From the NCBI GenBank assembly GCA_963676655.2, contig CAXXKX010000003.1:1550001-1614000 (forward strand): a stretch of 64,000 nucleotides of DNA, read 5' to 3'. Each line of letters starts with the position of its first letter. The first letter of the stretch is position 1. Made by a program: the position numbers and the translations under genes. This document shows, piece by piece, positions 1-7,983 of the stretch. A model generated the notes under the pieces. It saw only the letters and a list, made by a program, of their open reading frames with translations, had not been told where the DNA came from and did not search any database. The stretch comes from G963676655 sp963676655. GTDB lineage: Bacteria > Verrucomicrobiota > Lentisphaeria > Victivallales > Victivallaceae.

Positions 1-48
1 GTCGTCGAATGTTTGCGGAAGAAAAACGGATAGTGATAAAGATAAAAT

Positions 49-558
49 TTACAGCATTCCCTTGCGGGAAACTTGTTTGGCGGGAGTAAACTCCCGGCTG
101 CCGATATTTTTAAAGCTGAGATTTACCTTCTGCGGACCGCGCGTTGCTAATTTATAAACTAAATCAAAATCGGTTGGACTGCCAGCACCTTCCACCATAA
201 AATATATCGTATACAGCGATTGAGGATCTGTATTCTCGAATTTCCACTTCTCCACACCGTTGTCTTTACGCACCCCGACACACGGATATTCTTTACCATC
301 GGCTTTCAATACAAAATCATATTTACTAAGGCTTCTTTTGGGATCAAGCTGGACTGTAACCGCTGCAAAAGCTTTTTTCCGGTACTTCTGGGGATATGCC
401 GCATCGTTAAGCTCACTGAATGCCTGCGGTTTGGTTGTAATCTCTGCATTCAGAATGCGCCCAAGGCGAAAGCGCTTGAATTTCAGCTCCGCCCCATTGG
501 ATGCAACGCTGATCACCAATACCATAGCCATCAATAAAGTTGTTATAAGCGTTTTCAT
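49..558 (-). CDS. Secreted hypothetical protein
   Basis: A 169-residue protein of no family I recognise. The first 22 or so residues form a classical signal peptide: Lys near the start, a hydrophobic run with Leu, Val and Ile, then Ala-Ser-Asn-Gly-Ala before the mature part, so export to the periplasm or outer membrane is likely. There is no lipobox Cys. The mature part is basic and beta-rich in appearance, with no membrane segment and no visible catalytic motif. It stands alone: the next gene upstream (nucleotide-sugar dehydrogenase) ends about 80 bases away on the same strand. No clear Shine-Dalgarno precedes the ATG. Function unknown. Confidence 0.75.
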   Translation of the reverse strand: MKTLITTLLMAMVLVISVASNGAELKFKRFRLGRILNAEITTKPQAFSELNDAAYPQKYRKKAFAAVTVQLDPKRSLSKYDFVLKADGKEYPCVGVRKDNGVEKWKFENTDPQSLYTIYFMVEGAGSPTDFDLVYKLATRGPQKVNLSFKNIGSREFTPAKQVSRKGML

Positions 559-637
559 AAAAAAGAATATAACTCTTTTTCATTGAAATTCAAGAAAGCG
601 GTATTTTCTTTTTCTTGTTAGGCAAATGCTGAGTGAT

Positions 638-1939
638 TCAGAGTCTGCCGTCCGCAAGATTTCTGGGGAGAAAATCTTTGATGTCATAAATCACGACATT
701 GTCTTTTTTGAATCTGGTAAAATCAAGTTCATTGAATTTCTTATGCCCGACAGCTAAAACAACTCCGTCCCATTCTTCCGCCAGATCAAAGATTTTTTCC
801 TGGTCGATTAACTTCAAGCCATACTCTTCATATGTTTCGCCGGCATCGGCCCATGGATCATAAACGCTTACCCCGCAACCAAAATCTTCCAACTCACGAA
901 CGACGTCGATCGCACGCGAATTCCTGATATCCGGACAGTTTTCCTTGAAAGTAATACCCAGAACAAGAATTTTGGACTTGTTGACCTGGTGTCCTTTACG
1001 GATCAAAAGTTTAATTATTTCTGAAGCGATATAACGCCCCATCCCGTCATTCAAACGACGACCGGCCAGAATTATTTCAGGATGATAATCAAGCTCCTGA
1101 GCTTTGTAGGTCAAATAATAAGGATCGACGCCAATACAGTGGCCTCCAACCAGACCGGGGCGGAAAGGGAGAAAATTCCATTTTGTTCCGGCTGCCTCAA
1201 GCACCTCGATGGTGTCGATTCCTATCAGGTTGAATATTTTTGCTAGTTCGTTAACGAACGCGATGTTCAAATCGCGTTGAGAGTTCTCAATCACTTTGGC
1301 CGCTTCTGCGACTTTCAGGCAGGAAGCCATGTAAGTCCCTGCGGTAATAATGCTGCCGTATAATGCGTCAACGATCCGGCCGGCTTCCGGGGTCGAACCA
1401 CTGGTGACTTTTTTAATCTGAGTCAAAGTATGGGTTTTGTCTCCGGGGTTGATGCGCTCTGGGCTGTAACCGCAATAAAAATCCTGATTAAATTTCAAAC
1501 CGCTGAACTTTTCCAGAACCGGCACACATTCTTCTTCCGTACATCCCGGAAAAACCGTGCTTTCGTAAATAACAAAACATCCCGGCTGTAAAACCTTGCC
1601 GACTGTTTCACTGGATTTGTATAACGGTGTCAGATCAGGACGTTTGTGATTATCAATCGGGGTAGGAACCGTCACAATAAATACTTCGCATCCCCGCAAA
1701 TCATCCAATGTACTGGTAAAATCCAACTTTTCAGAACCGGCTAATTGCTCCGAAGTAATTTCAAGCGTATGGTCATTTCCTTCACGCAATTCAGAAATGC
1801 GTTTTTCATTAATATCAAATCCGACTGTTTTATAATGGCGCCCAAATTCCACCGCTAACGGCAACCCGACATACCCCAATCCTATCACTGCAATCCTGAC
1901 ATCGCGACTATTGATTTTATCCAACCATACTTTTTCCAT
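638..1939 (-). CDS. UDP-N-acetyl-D-hexosamine 6-dehydrogenase (TviB/WbpA/WbpO type)
   Basis: Predicted 433-residue NAD-dependent enzyme oxidising C6 of a UDP-N-acetylhexosamine to the uronic acid, for surface polysaccharide. It has the N-terminal Rossmann signature IAVIGLGYVGLPLA, the conserved YESTVFPGCTEE segment, the Pro-Glu-Arg-Ile-Asn-Pro-Gly motif, the central NSQRDLNIAFVNELA helix and the C-terminal UDP-binding domain (LGITFKENCPDIRNS). In this family the catalytic Cys is in the GGHCIGVDPYYL motif, which is present. I start at ATG 1939, which gives the usual family length; an in-frame start at 2017 would add 26 residues with no family character. A WbpP-like UDP-GlcNAc 4-epimerase lies 13 kb away (14917-15903), so the pair could make UDP-GalNAcA. 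Substrate (GlcNAc or GalNAc) is inferred, not proven. Confidence 0.88.
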   Translation of the reverse strand: MEKVWLDKINSRDVRIAVIGLGYVGLPLAVEFGRHYKTVGFDINEKRISELREGNDHTLEITSEQLAGSEKLDFTSTLDDLRGCEVFIVTVPTPIDNHKRPDLTPLYKSSETVGKVLQPGCFVIYESTVFPGCTEEECVPVLEKFSGLKFNQDFYCGYSPERINPGDKTHTLTQIKKVTSGSTPEAGRIVDALYGSIITAGTYMASCLKVAEAAKVIENSQRDLNIAFVNELAKIFNLIGIDTIEVLEAAGTKWNFLPFRPGLVGGHCIGVDPYYLTYKAQELDYHPEIILAGRRLNDGMGRYIASEIIKLLIRKGHQVNKSKILVLGITFKENCPDIRNSRAIDVVRELEDFGCGVSVYDPWADAGETYEEYGLKLIDQEKIFDLAEEWDGVVLAVGHKKFNELDFTRFKKDNVVIYDIKDFLPRNLADGRL

Positions 1940-2162
1940 TATAACCAGACTTTCAAGTTTATGTTCCGCTATATGTTTTATGGGATTTAATATACACTGA
2001 CAAGCACTCGCATTCAAGTTTTCAGCAACTAATTAACAAGCTTTGAAAACATTGCAAAAAAGTTAAATTTTCATTAGCGAATTTTTAAATTACAACGACT
2101 TACAATGATTCATTTTTTTGTAATTTGCTCAAAATACGCACATTAGAACAATATTAAAAAAA

Positions 2163-2178
2163 ACACAATATATTGTGT
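2163..2178 (+). promoter_or_regulatory. NrdR box 1
   Basis: The 16-bp palindrome ACACAATATATTGTGT agrees with the known NrdR-box consensus (acaCwAtATaTwGtgt). It sits immediately upstream of the -35 element of the nrdD promoter. NrdR is a zinc-finger/ATP-cone repressor of ribonucleotide reductase genes; its own gene is not in this window. Confidence 0.85.
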
Positions 2179-2187
2179 TTTTTCGCA

Positions 2188-2215
2188 TTGACACGGCTAC
2201 ATTGTGTATTATAGT
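2188..2215 (+). promoter_or_regulatory. nrdD promoter with overlapping NrdR box 2
   Basis: TTGACA (2188-2193), a 16-bp spacer and TATAGT (2210-2215) form a strong sigma-70 type promoter. A second, half-degenerate NrdR box, CACGGCTACATTGTGT, covers 2192-2207. Its right half is perfect and its left half is weak. The two boxes are 29 bp apart centre to centre, close to the roughly three-turn spacing known for tandem NrdR boxes. Transcription would start near 2222, which excludes the in-frame start at 2175 for nrdD and favours ATG 2328 behind a GGAG. Confidence 0.75.
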
Positions 2216-2327
2216 ATTATTAGAAGAAAATGAGGGACAGTCTGAAAAACAGAATAGCCATCAGGTAAACTGTGCCTTGATTTGCGAAGTAAAAAAATCG
2301 AATGTTACCGTGCCCTGGAGAAACGCC

Positions 2328-4337
2328 ATGTCAGAATCTGCTGCCCTGTTGAAGACGATCAAAAAACGTGATGGTCGTCTAGTTGAATTCGACCCCGACC
2401 GTATAACTCTCGCCGCCGGCAAAGCCCTGAAAGCATCTGGAACCGCCAATGACAAGCTTGCCAAAACAATCTGTAATGACGTGATTAAATGTCTGATTCT
2501 GGATGGCTATTCAGAAGAAAATCCGCCGGACATTGAAATGGTCCAGGACCTGGTTGAAAAATCCTTTATAAAAAGAGGATTAAGCGCAGCGGCAAAATCA
2601 TATATCCTTTATCGCGCCCAACGCGGCAAGGTCCGTGAAAGCCGCAAATTAATGATGGACGTTCAAGGCTTAGTGGCCGATTATATCGACCGCGAAGACT
2701 GGCGCGTTAATGAAAATTCCAATGCCGGTTATTCCTACGCAAGTTTACTGAACCACGTCAGCGGCACCGTTGTCGCCCGTTATACCTTATCCAACATCTA
2801 TCCGGAAGAGATTGCCGAAGCGCACAGCAGCGGTGACTTCCATTTGCATGACCTTTCCGCCGGAATTGTCGGTTACTGCGCCGGTTGGAGTTTGCGGCAA
2901 TTGCTGTCCGAGGGATTCAGAGGACGCGGCGGGCGCGCCAGTGCGGCGCCGGCCAAACATTTTGACACCGCTCTCGGGCAGATCGTCAATTTTCTTTCGA
3001 CTCTGCAAACGGAATGGGCCGGGGCTCAGGCTTTCAGTTCTTTTGATACCCTGCTGGCTCCGTTTGTGCGTGAAGACGAACTTGATTATCTCCAGGTAAA
3101 ACAAAACGTTCAACAATTTGTTTTCGGTTTGAACATTGCCAGCCGCTGGGGTCAGACCCCGTTTACCAACCTGACGTTTGACTGGGTCATCCCGGAAGAC
3201 CTCGGGGAACAGAATATCATTATCGGCGGCAAAATGATCGAAGGCAAATATTATAAAGATTATCAGAAAGAAGTAGATCTTATAACCAAGGCGTTCCTTG
3301 AAGTTATGAGCGAAGGTGATCGTGACGGTAGAATCTTTACTTTTCCGATCCCGACCTTTAACATCACGGAAGATTTCGACTGGGACAGCGAAAACGCTCA
3401 ATTGTTGTTTGAGGTGACCGGAAAGTACGGATTACCGTATTTCCAGAACTTCATCAAGAGCGATTTGAATCCCGGCGATGTCCGCAGCATGTGCTGCCGT
3501 CTGCAAATGGATATTCGCGAACTGCGTAACAAAACCGGCGGTCTTTTCGGCGCCGGGGAACAAACCGGTTCAATCGGGGTTGTAACCATAAACCTGCCTC
3601 GTCTAGGGTACGTGTCGAAAGATGAAAAAGAATTTTTCGCACGGCTCGGCAACTTAATGGATATGGCCCGGGAATCGCTGGAGATCAAACGGAAAGTCGT
3701 GCAGCGTCATCTTGAAGGAGATTTGCTGCCGTATTCCAAAACTTATCTCGGCGACGCCGGTTTAAGCCATCACTTCAGTACGATCGGCCTGGTCGGAATG
3801 AATGAAGCATGCCTGAATTTCCTGGGCTGCTCGATTTGTGACGAAGAAGGCAATAAATTCGCCCTGAAAGTGCTGGACTACATGCGGCAGCGAATTGCCG
3901 ATTATCAGGAAGAATCCGGACATATCTACAATCTGGAAGCCACTCCCGCGGAGGGGACCAGTTTCAGATTGGCGCGTCTGGATCGCAAACTCTATCCGGA
4001 GATCATTTGCGCCGGTGACACCAATCCGTATTACACCAACTCAACCCAGCTGCCGGTCGGTTACACCAACGACTTGTTTGAAGCGTTGGATCTGCAGGAG
4101 CCTCTGCAGAAAAAATATACTGGCGGCACGGTGTTCCACGGATTCATCGGTGAGCGTATTGATGATACGGAACAAGTAAAAATGCTGGTCCGGCGGATTG
4201 CCGAAAACTATGCATTGCCCTATTTTACTATTACACCGTCGTTCAGCATCTGTCCGGTGCACGGATATATTCCCGGCGAACACTCCGAGTGTCCGCTGGA
4301 AAAAGAAGAAGGCCCCGAATTAAAAATAGTAAGCTGA
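2328..4337 (+). CDS. nrdD: Anaerobic (class III) ribonucleoside-triphosphate reductase, catalytic chain lacking the glycyl-radical loop
   Basis: Predicted 669-residue class III reductase reducing NTPs to dNTPs without oxygen. An ATP-cone occupies about residues 8-95 (KTIKKRDGRLVEFDPDRI onward), followed by the ten-stranded barrel, with LNIASRWGQTPFTNLTFD and the LGCSICDEEGNKF cysteine region typical of NrdD. The C-terminus reads SICPVHGYIPGEHSECP, which is the first part of the zinc ribbon, and then diverges and stops before any RVxGY glycyl-radical motif. That motif is encoded by the next gene (4424-4573), whose first residues resume the family sequence. I chose ATG 2328 because GGAG lies 8 bases upstream and the promoter lies downstream of the alternative start at 2175. 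It probably forms an operon with the small gene and nrdG, under NrdR control. Confidence 0.93.
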   Translation: MSESAALLKTIKKRDGRLVEFDPDRITLAAGKALKASGTANDKLAKTICNDVIKCLILDGYSEENPPDIEMVQDLVEKSFIKRGLSAAAKSYILYRAQRGKVRESRKLMMDVQGLVADYIDREDWRVNENSNAGYSYASLLNHVSGTVVARYTLSNIYPEEIAEAHSSGDFHLHDLSAGIVGYCAGWSLRQLLSEGFRGRGGRASAAPAKHFDTALGQIVNFLSTLQTEWAGAQAFSSFDTLLAPFVREDELDYLQVKQNVQQFVFGLNIASRWGQTPFTNLTFDWVIPEDLGEQNIIIGGKMIEGKYYKDYQKEVDLITKAFLEVMSEGDRDGRIFTFPIPTFNITEDFDWDSENAQLLFEVTGKYGLPYFQNFIKSDLNPGDVRSMCCRLQMDIRELRNKTGGLFGAGEQTGSIGVVTINLPRLGYVSKDEKEFFARLGNLMDMARESLEIKRKVVQRHLEGDLLPYSKTYLGDAGLSHHFSTIGLVGMNEACLNFLGCSICDEEGNKFALKVLDYMRQRIADYQEESGHIYNLEATPAEGTSFRLARLDRKLYPEIICAGDTNPYYTNSTQLPVGYTNDLFEALDLQEPLQKKYTGGTVFHGFIGERIDDTEQVKMLVRRIAENYALPYFTITPSFSICPVHGYIPGEHSECPLEKEEGPELKIVS

Positions 4338-4423
4338 ACCCCAAAAACAAACCCCGCTTAAGCATGCCCCACACCCACCCCGTGCCGAAGCGAAAATCGC
4401 AACCTATGCAGGAGAAAAAATCT

Positions 4424-4573
4424 ATGGCTAAATGTGCAGCAAGAACAGAAGTATACAGTCGCGTTTGCGGCTACTTTCGCCCCGTGGCAAACTGGAACAA
4501 AGGAAAGAAAGAAGAATTCAAAGACCGCCGCTGCTACAAGCCTGACGCTGATCAGAAAGAAGCTGTGGCATAA
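4424..4573 (+). CDS. Detached glycyl-radical (finger-loop) domain of NrdD
   Basis: A 49-residue protein beginning MAKCAARTEVYSRVCGYFRP and continuing WNKGKKEEFKDRRCY. This is the C-terminal glycyl-radical region of class III ribonucleotide reductase, normally part of NrdD itself. The radical would sit on Gly16. Cys4 matches the last cysteine of the NrdD zinc ribbon: single-chain NrdDs read CPxCxxKTEVxxRVxGY, and here the preceding gene stops after the CP and this one starts just before the second C. It has its own AGGAG (4410-4414), 9 bases before the ATG, and lies 86 bases after nrdD in another frame, so independent translation is likelier than frameshifting. It would dock on NrdD in trans, with the zinc site shared between chains. 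This is inference; a rare frameshift product or decayed gene is the alternative. Confidence 0.85.
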   Translation: MAKCAARTEVYSRVCGYFRPVANWNKGKKEEFKDRRCYKPDADQKEAVA

Positions 4574-4583
4574 CTGACAGGAC

Positions 4584-4615
4584 AGGAGTTTGCCGGTCCC
4601 GCACGGCAAATTCCT
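4584..4615 (+). promoter_or_regulatory. Hairpin between the small nrdD gene and nrdG
   Basis: AGGAGTTTGCCG (4584-4595) pairs with CGGCAAATTCCT (4604-4615) over 12 bp with one G-U pair and an 8-base loop. There is no U-tract after it, so it is not a normal intrinsic terminator. It could be an attenuator or an mRNA stabilising or processing structure that sets nrdG levels below nrdD. Its position only 10 bases after the stop codon fits such a role. Confidence 0.6.
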
Positions 4616-4680
4616 GATTAATGACGTCACCTCCGGCTAAAATAATTATCCGGTTATTCCCTAATCAATTATTAATAATC

Positions 4681-5397
4681 ATGAATATTCGAGGGTTACA
4701 TCCATTTACAATGGTTGATTTCCCGGGCAAACTGGCTTGCGTGGTATTTGTTGGTAACTGTAATTTCCGTTGCGGCTATTGTCATAATCCCGCGCTGGTT
4801 TTCGACCCGGAAAGCCAGCCAAAAATTTCCGAAGAGGAATTTTTCGATTTTCTGCAACGTCGTAAAGGCAAACTTGACGGCGTTGTCATCAGCGGCGGCG
4901 AGCCGTCACTGCGTTCCGCACTGGAAGATTTTATTCGTGAAATAAAATCCCGTAAATTTCAAGTTAAACTGGACACTAACGGGACCAACGCCAGTCGAAC
5001 CATGCAGATATGTATCGATCATGGCATCGACGCTTTCGGCATCGACTACAAGGCCCCGGTGGCCAAATATCCGCACGTTACCAACTGCACCGATGAAAAT
5101 ATCGCGCAAAACGTTCACGATCTGATCGGCTTCGCCGTATCTAACAAAATTCAAACAGATGTCCGCACCACAGTCCATCGCTCACTGCTCTCCCCGGAAG
5201 ACTTGCGTATAATGCGCGAAGAGCTTGACAAACTGGGCCAGGAAGACTGGGTTCTCCAGCAATTTCACCCGGCCGACATTATTGACGAATCCCTGCTTGA
5301 AGAACCGACATACTCTGATCGGGAACTGTTGGATCTGGCCGAAAACCTCGGCGGCGGAACCAGGGTCCGCGGTTTGAAAGGAATTTTACTGCAATAA
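4681..5397 (+). CDS. nrdG: Anaerobic ribonucleotide reductase activating protein (radical SAM)
   Basis: A 238-residue radical-SAM activase that would generate the glycyl radical on the small NrdD chain, using S-adenosylmethionine and a 4Fe-4S cluster. The cluster motif is CNFRCGYC in GNCNFRCGYCHNPALV, near residue 30, followed by VISGGEPS (the GGE motif) and LDTNGTN. The length and the N-terminus (MNIRGLHPFTMVDFPGK) suit the longer NrdG2-type activases better than the 150-residue E. coli NrdG. I start at ATG 4681 because the family begins with this sequence; the in-frame ATG at 4621 would add 20 residues. No strong Shine-Dalgarno is visible at either. It is the last gene of the nrd operon. 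Confidence 0.9.
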   Translation: MNIRGLHPFTMVDFPGKLACVVFVGNCNFRCGYCHNPALVFDPESQPKISEEEFFDFLQRRKGKLDGVVISGGEPSLRSALEDFIREIKSRKFQVKLDTNGTNASRTMQICIDHGIDAFGIDYKAPVAKYPHVTNCTDENIAQNVHDLIGFAVSNKIQTDVRTTVHRSLLSPEDLRIMREELDKLGQEDWVLQQFHPADIIDESLLEEPTYSDRELLDLAENLGGGTRVRGLKGILLQ

Positions 5398-5420
5398 AAA
5401 TTTTGCAAGCAGGGCACTGT

Positions 5421-6377
5421 TTATTTATACACGCCTTCTTTGCGCCAGATATCAAGCATCAGCTTGTAGCGGTCAAGGCTCATACCGGTGTAAATACAAT
5501 TGCTGGTCCCGAAGATGTAGCCGCCGCCCGGCATGCCATCCCTGAGCGCCCGGCGAACGTCCCGTTCAACTTCCTCTTCTGTGCCGGTTTGCAGTTTGGC
5601 GCAGTTGACGTTCCCGATCAGGCACACTTTGTCGCCAACCAGTTTCTTGACTTCGGCCAGGTCAACCCCGCCCTGCGGATCAATACTGTGCAGAGCATGC
5701 GGTTTACATGACACCAGCGAATCCAGAATCGGCATAATATTGCCGTCGGTATGCTTTATCACGTAAAATCCCATCTCGCGATACCCGGCAATCAACTGCT
5801 TTAAGTAAGGAGTGACAAACTCGTCAAACATATCCGGAGAAAGAAACGGGTTATCGTTGAAACAGTAGTCCGAACACAAACAGAAGCCGTCGAGCGTACC
5901 CCATTTTTTGATTCGTTCTGCCTTGGCAAGTGCCTCATCCACCCGTTTTTGAGACTCATCCTTGAGCTTGTCCGGCTCTTCGACCAGTTGAACAGAGAAC
6001 TCTATCATATCTTCTCCACTGGGCAAACCACGAGTAGCGTCTCCATGCATAGAAATAAAATAATCCATACCTGACAACTCGCGCAGATGTTCAATTGAAA
6101 GCCGTGTGTCTTCTTCATGCCAACCATAAGGAGAATGAAACATGAGACCGGAATGCTCAAATTCTCTGGCGGATGTGACAAAAAGATCAGCCACATCGCG
6201 CCGATGCAAGACACGTTCATTTTCAGACATTTGATCCCATTGATGGTAATGGCGCTGTAAAGGATGAATGCGTCCGAAAGCTTCCATTGTCAGAAAAAAC
6301 ACCAATTCAAAATGAGGCACTCTGCCTGTCGGGATTTTTCGTTCCAACGCGGCAATAAAATTTTCTCTAGACGTCAT
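5421..6377 (-). CDS. Uroporphyrinogen decarboxylase (URO-D) family protein
   Basis: A 318-residue protein of the URO-D/MtaA superfamily. Family traits include the N-terminal TSRENFIAALERKIPTGRVP and the barrel segments IKHTDGNIMPILDSL, HSIDPQGGVDLAEVKKLVGDKVCLIGNVNC and GGGYIFGTSNCI. True HemE needs a pattern of conserved Arg and Asp residues near the N-terminus (PxWxMRQAGRY), which is absent, so it is probably not HemE. In anaerobes such relatives often act as corrinoid or coenzyme methyltransferases or have unknown roles. The start is secure: an almost ideal GGAGGTGATC precedes the ATG. It is convergent with nrdG and lies 23 bases downstream of purB on the same strand. Function is open. Confidence 0.8.
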   Translation of the reverse strand: MTSRENFIAALERKIPTGRVPHFELVFFLTMEAFGRIHPLQRHYHQWDQMSENERVLHRRDVADLFVTSAREFEHSGLMFHSPYGWHEEDTRLSIEHLRELSGMDYFISMHGDATRGLPSGEDMIEFSVQLVEEPDKLKDESQKRVDEALAKAERIKKWGTLDGFCLCSDYCFNDNPFLSPDMFDEFVTPYLKQLIAGYREMGFYVIKHTDGNIMPILDSLVSCKPHALHSIDPQGGVDLAEVKKLVGDKVCLIGNVNCAKLQTGTEEEVERDVRRALRDGMPGGGYIFGTSNCIYTGMSLDRYKLMLDIWRKEGVYK

Positions 6378-6400
6378 TAGATCACCTCCGGTGAAATAAT

Positions 6401-7840
6401 TTATACGTTTATTTCGTCCATTTCGGTGTTAAGAAATTCCTGATTGGCTTCGAGAATCGGCCGGACTTCTTCATTCAGAAAATCATCGACCTGCTGCGGC
6501 GAGCGTCCAACAAAAGCGACCGGATCAACCAGATCATCAATCTTGTCGGCAATCGCGGCAAAAATCGGATCCGCTTTGAGACGATCCAGCAAATCATTAT
6601 CGCCGCCGTCCTCTTTTATCTGCTTGGCTGCGTCCATTGAGTGTTCGCGGATCGCTTCATGCAAAGCCTGGCGGTCACCGCCGGCCTGAACCGCGGCCAT
6701 CATAATATTCTCCGTCGCCATAAACGGCAGTTCCGCCGCAACCCGGCGCGCGATAACATTGGGCCAGACCTGAATTCCGTCAATAATGTTGGCAACCAGC
6801 GATAAAATCACATCAGCGCCCAGAAACGCTTCCGGCAATGAAATGCGCCGGTTGGCGGAATCATCCAAAGTACGTTCGAACCATTGATTGGCATGGGTGT
6901 TGGCAGGATTGGCAGGCAGACTCATGACGTAACGCGCCAGCGAACAAACCCGTTCACTACGCATTGGATTGCGCTTATAAGCCATCGCGCTGGAACCAAC
7001 CTGTTTCTTGCCGAACGGTTCTTCTATCTCACGTAAATTAGCCAGCAACCGGATATCGCCGCACATCTTGTAGGCGGACTGAGCGATACCGGACAGCATG
7101 GACAGAACAAAGTAATCAACCTTCCGGGTATAAGTCTGGCCGCTGACGCCGACGATCTTTTCAAAACCCATTTCATCCGCAACCATCCGGGCAAGTTTTT
7201 TTACTTTATCGTGATCACCATTGAACAACGCCAGGAAGCTGGCCTGGGTTCCGGTTGTACCTTTGACCGAACGAAACGGCAGCGCCGCCAGTTCATGATC
7301 GAGCCGGTCAAGGTCAAAAACAAAGTCCTGCAAATACAGGGTGAAGCGTTTGCCGACCGTGGTCAACTGGGCCGGCTGATAGTGAGTAAATCCCAATGCC
7401 GGCATATCTTTATATTGATCGCACAAATCAGCAAGCAAGCTGATCACTTTCAGCAGTTTTCCACGGACGATCTTCAAACCGTCACGAATCTGAATCAGTT
7501 CGGTGTTGTCGGTTACAAAACAGCTGGTCGCGCCAAGATGGATGATCGGCATCGCGGCCGGACACTGGGTTCCGAAAGTATGGATATGGCTCATCACGTC
7601 ATGACGTAATTCATTTTCCTTGGCGATGGCCATCTCGAAATCAATATCGTCCAGATGAGCGCTCATTTGCGCGATCTGCTCATCGGATATATCCAGACCG
7701 AGCTCCTTTTCTGCTCTTGCCAGAGCCAGCCAAAGGCGGCGCCAGGTCGAGTGTTTCTTCTGGGCCGACCAGTTAAAGCTCATTTCTTTACTGGCATAAC
7801 GCCCTGTCAACGGATTTTCATAACTGTTATGTGACGACAT
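6401..7840 (-). CDS. purB: Adenylosuccinate lyase
   Basis: A 479-residue member of the fumarase/aspartase superfamily that cleaves adenylosuccinate to AMP and SAICAR to AICAR in purine synthesis. The superfamily signature is GSSAMAYKRNPMRSE, carrying the flexible catalytic-loop Ser. GATSCFVTDNTELIQ and the TVGKRFTLYLQD segment match the longer PurB type found in animals and many PVC bacteria, and the length fits that type (about 480). AAAGGA lies about 7 bases before the ATG. It probably shares a transcript with the URO-D-like gene downstream. No other purine gene is nearby. Confidence 0.95.
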   Translation of the reverse strand: MSSHNSYENPLTGRYASKEMSFNWSAQKKHSTWRRLWLALARAEKELGLDISDEQIAQMSAHLDDIDFEMAIAKENELRHDVMSHIHTFGTQCPAAMPIIHLGATSCFVTDNTELIQIRDGLKIVRGKLLKVISLLADLCDQYKDMPALGFTHYQPAQLTTVGKRFTLYLQDFVFDLDRLDHELAALPFRSVKGTTGTQASFLALFNGDHDKVKKLARMVADEMGFEKIVGVSGQTYTRKVDYFVLSMLSGIAQSAYKMCGDIRLLANLREIEEPFGKKQVGSSAMAYKRNPMRSERVCSLARYVMSLPANPANTHANQWFERTLDDSANRRISLPEAFLGADVILSLVANIIDGIQVWPNVIARRVAAELPFMATENIMMAAVQAGGDRQALHEAIREHSMDAAKQIKEDGGDNDLLDRLKADPIFAAIADKIDDLVDPVAFVGRSPQQVDDFLNEEVRPILEANQEFLNTEMDEINV

Positions 7841-7983
7841 ACTTATTCCTTTTTCATTAATGTATTTACAGCCTTATAATTTAGCACGTTTTCCCGGTTC
7901 AGGAAAGTTCAAAGTATAAAAAACCGCGCAAAAACGTCAAGGATGGTCACATATTATAGCAGAATAAGCTGGCAAGAAACTAT

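Noticed and set aside
2787..3401. Minus-strand reading frame of 204 codons inside nrdD
   Set aside because: It lies fully inside a secure gene on the other strand, with no ribosome-binding site and low-complexity, basic composition.
4338..4423. Programmed frameshift joining nrdD and the small radical-loop gene
   Set aside because: The 86-base gap has an in-frame stop for nrdD, no slippery heptamer that I can see, and an AGGAG placed correctly for the second ATG.
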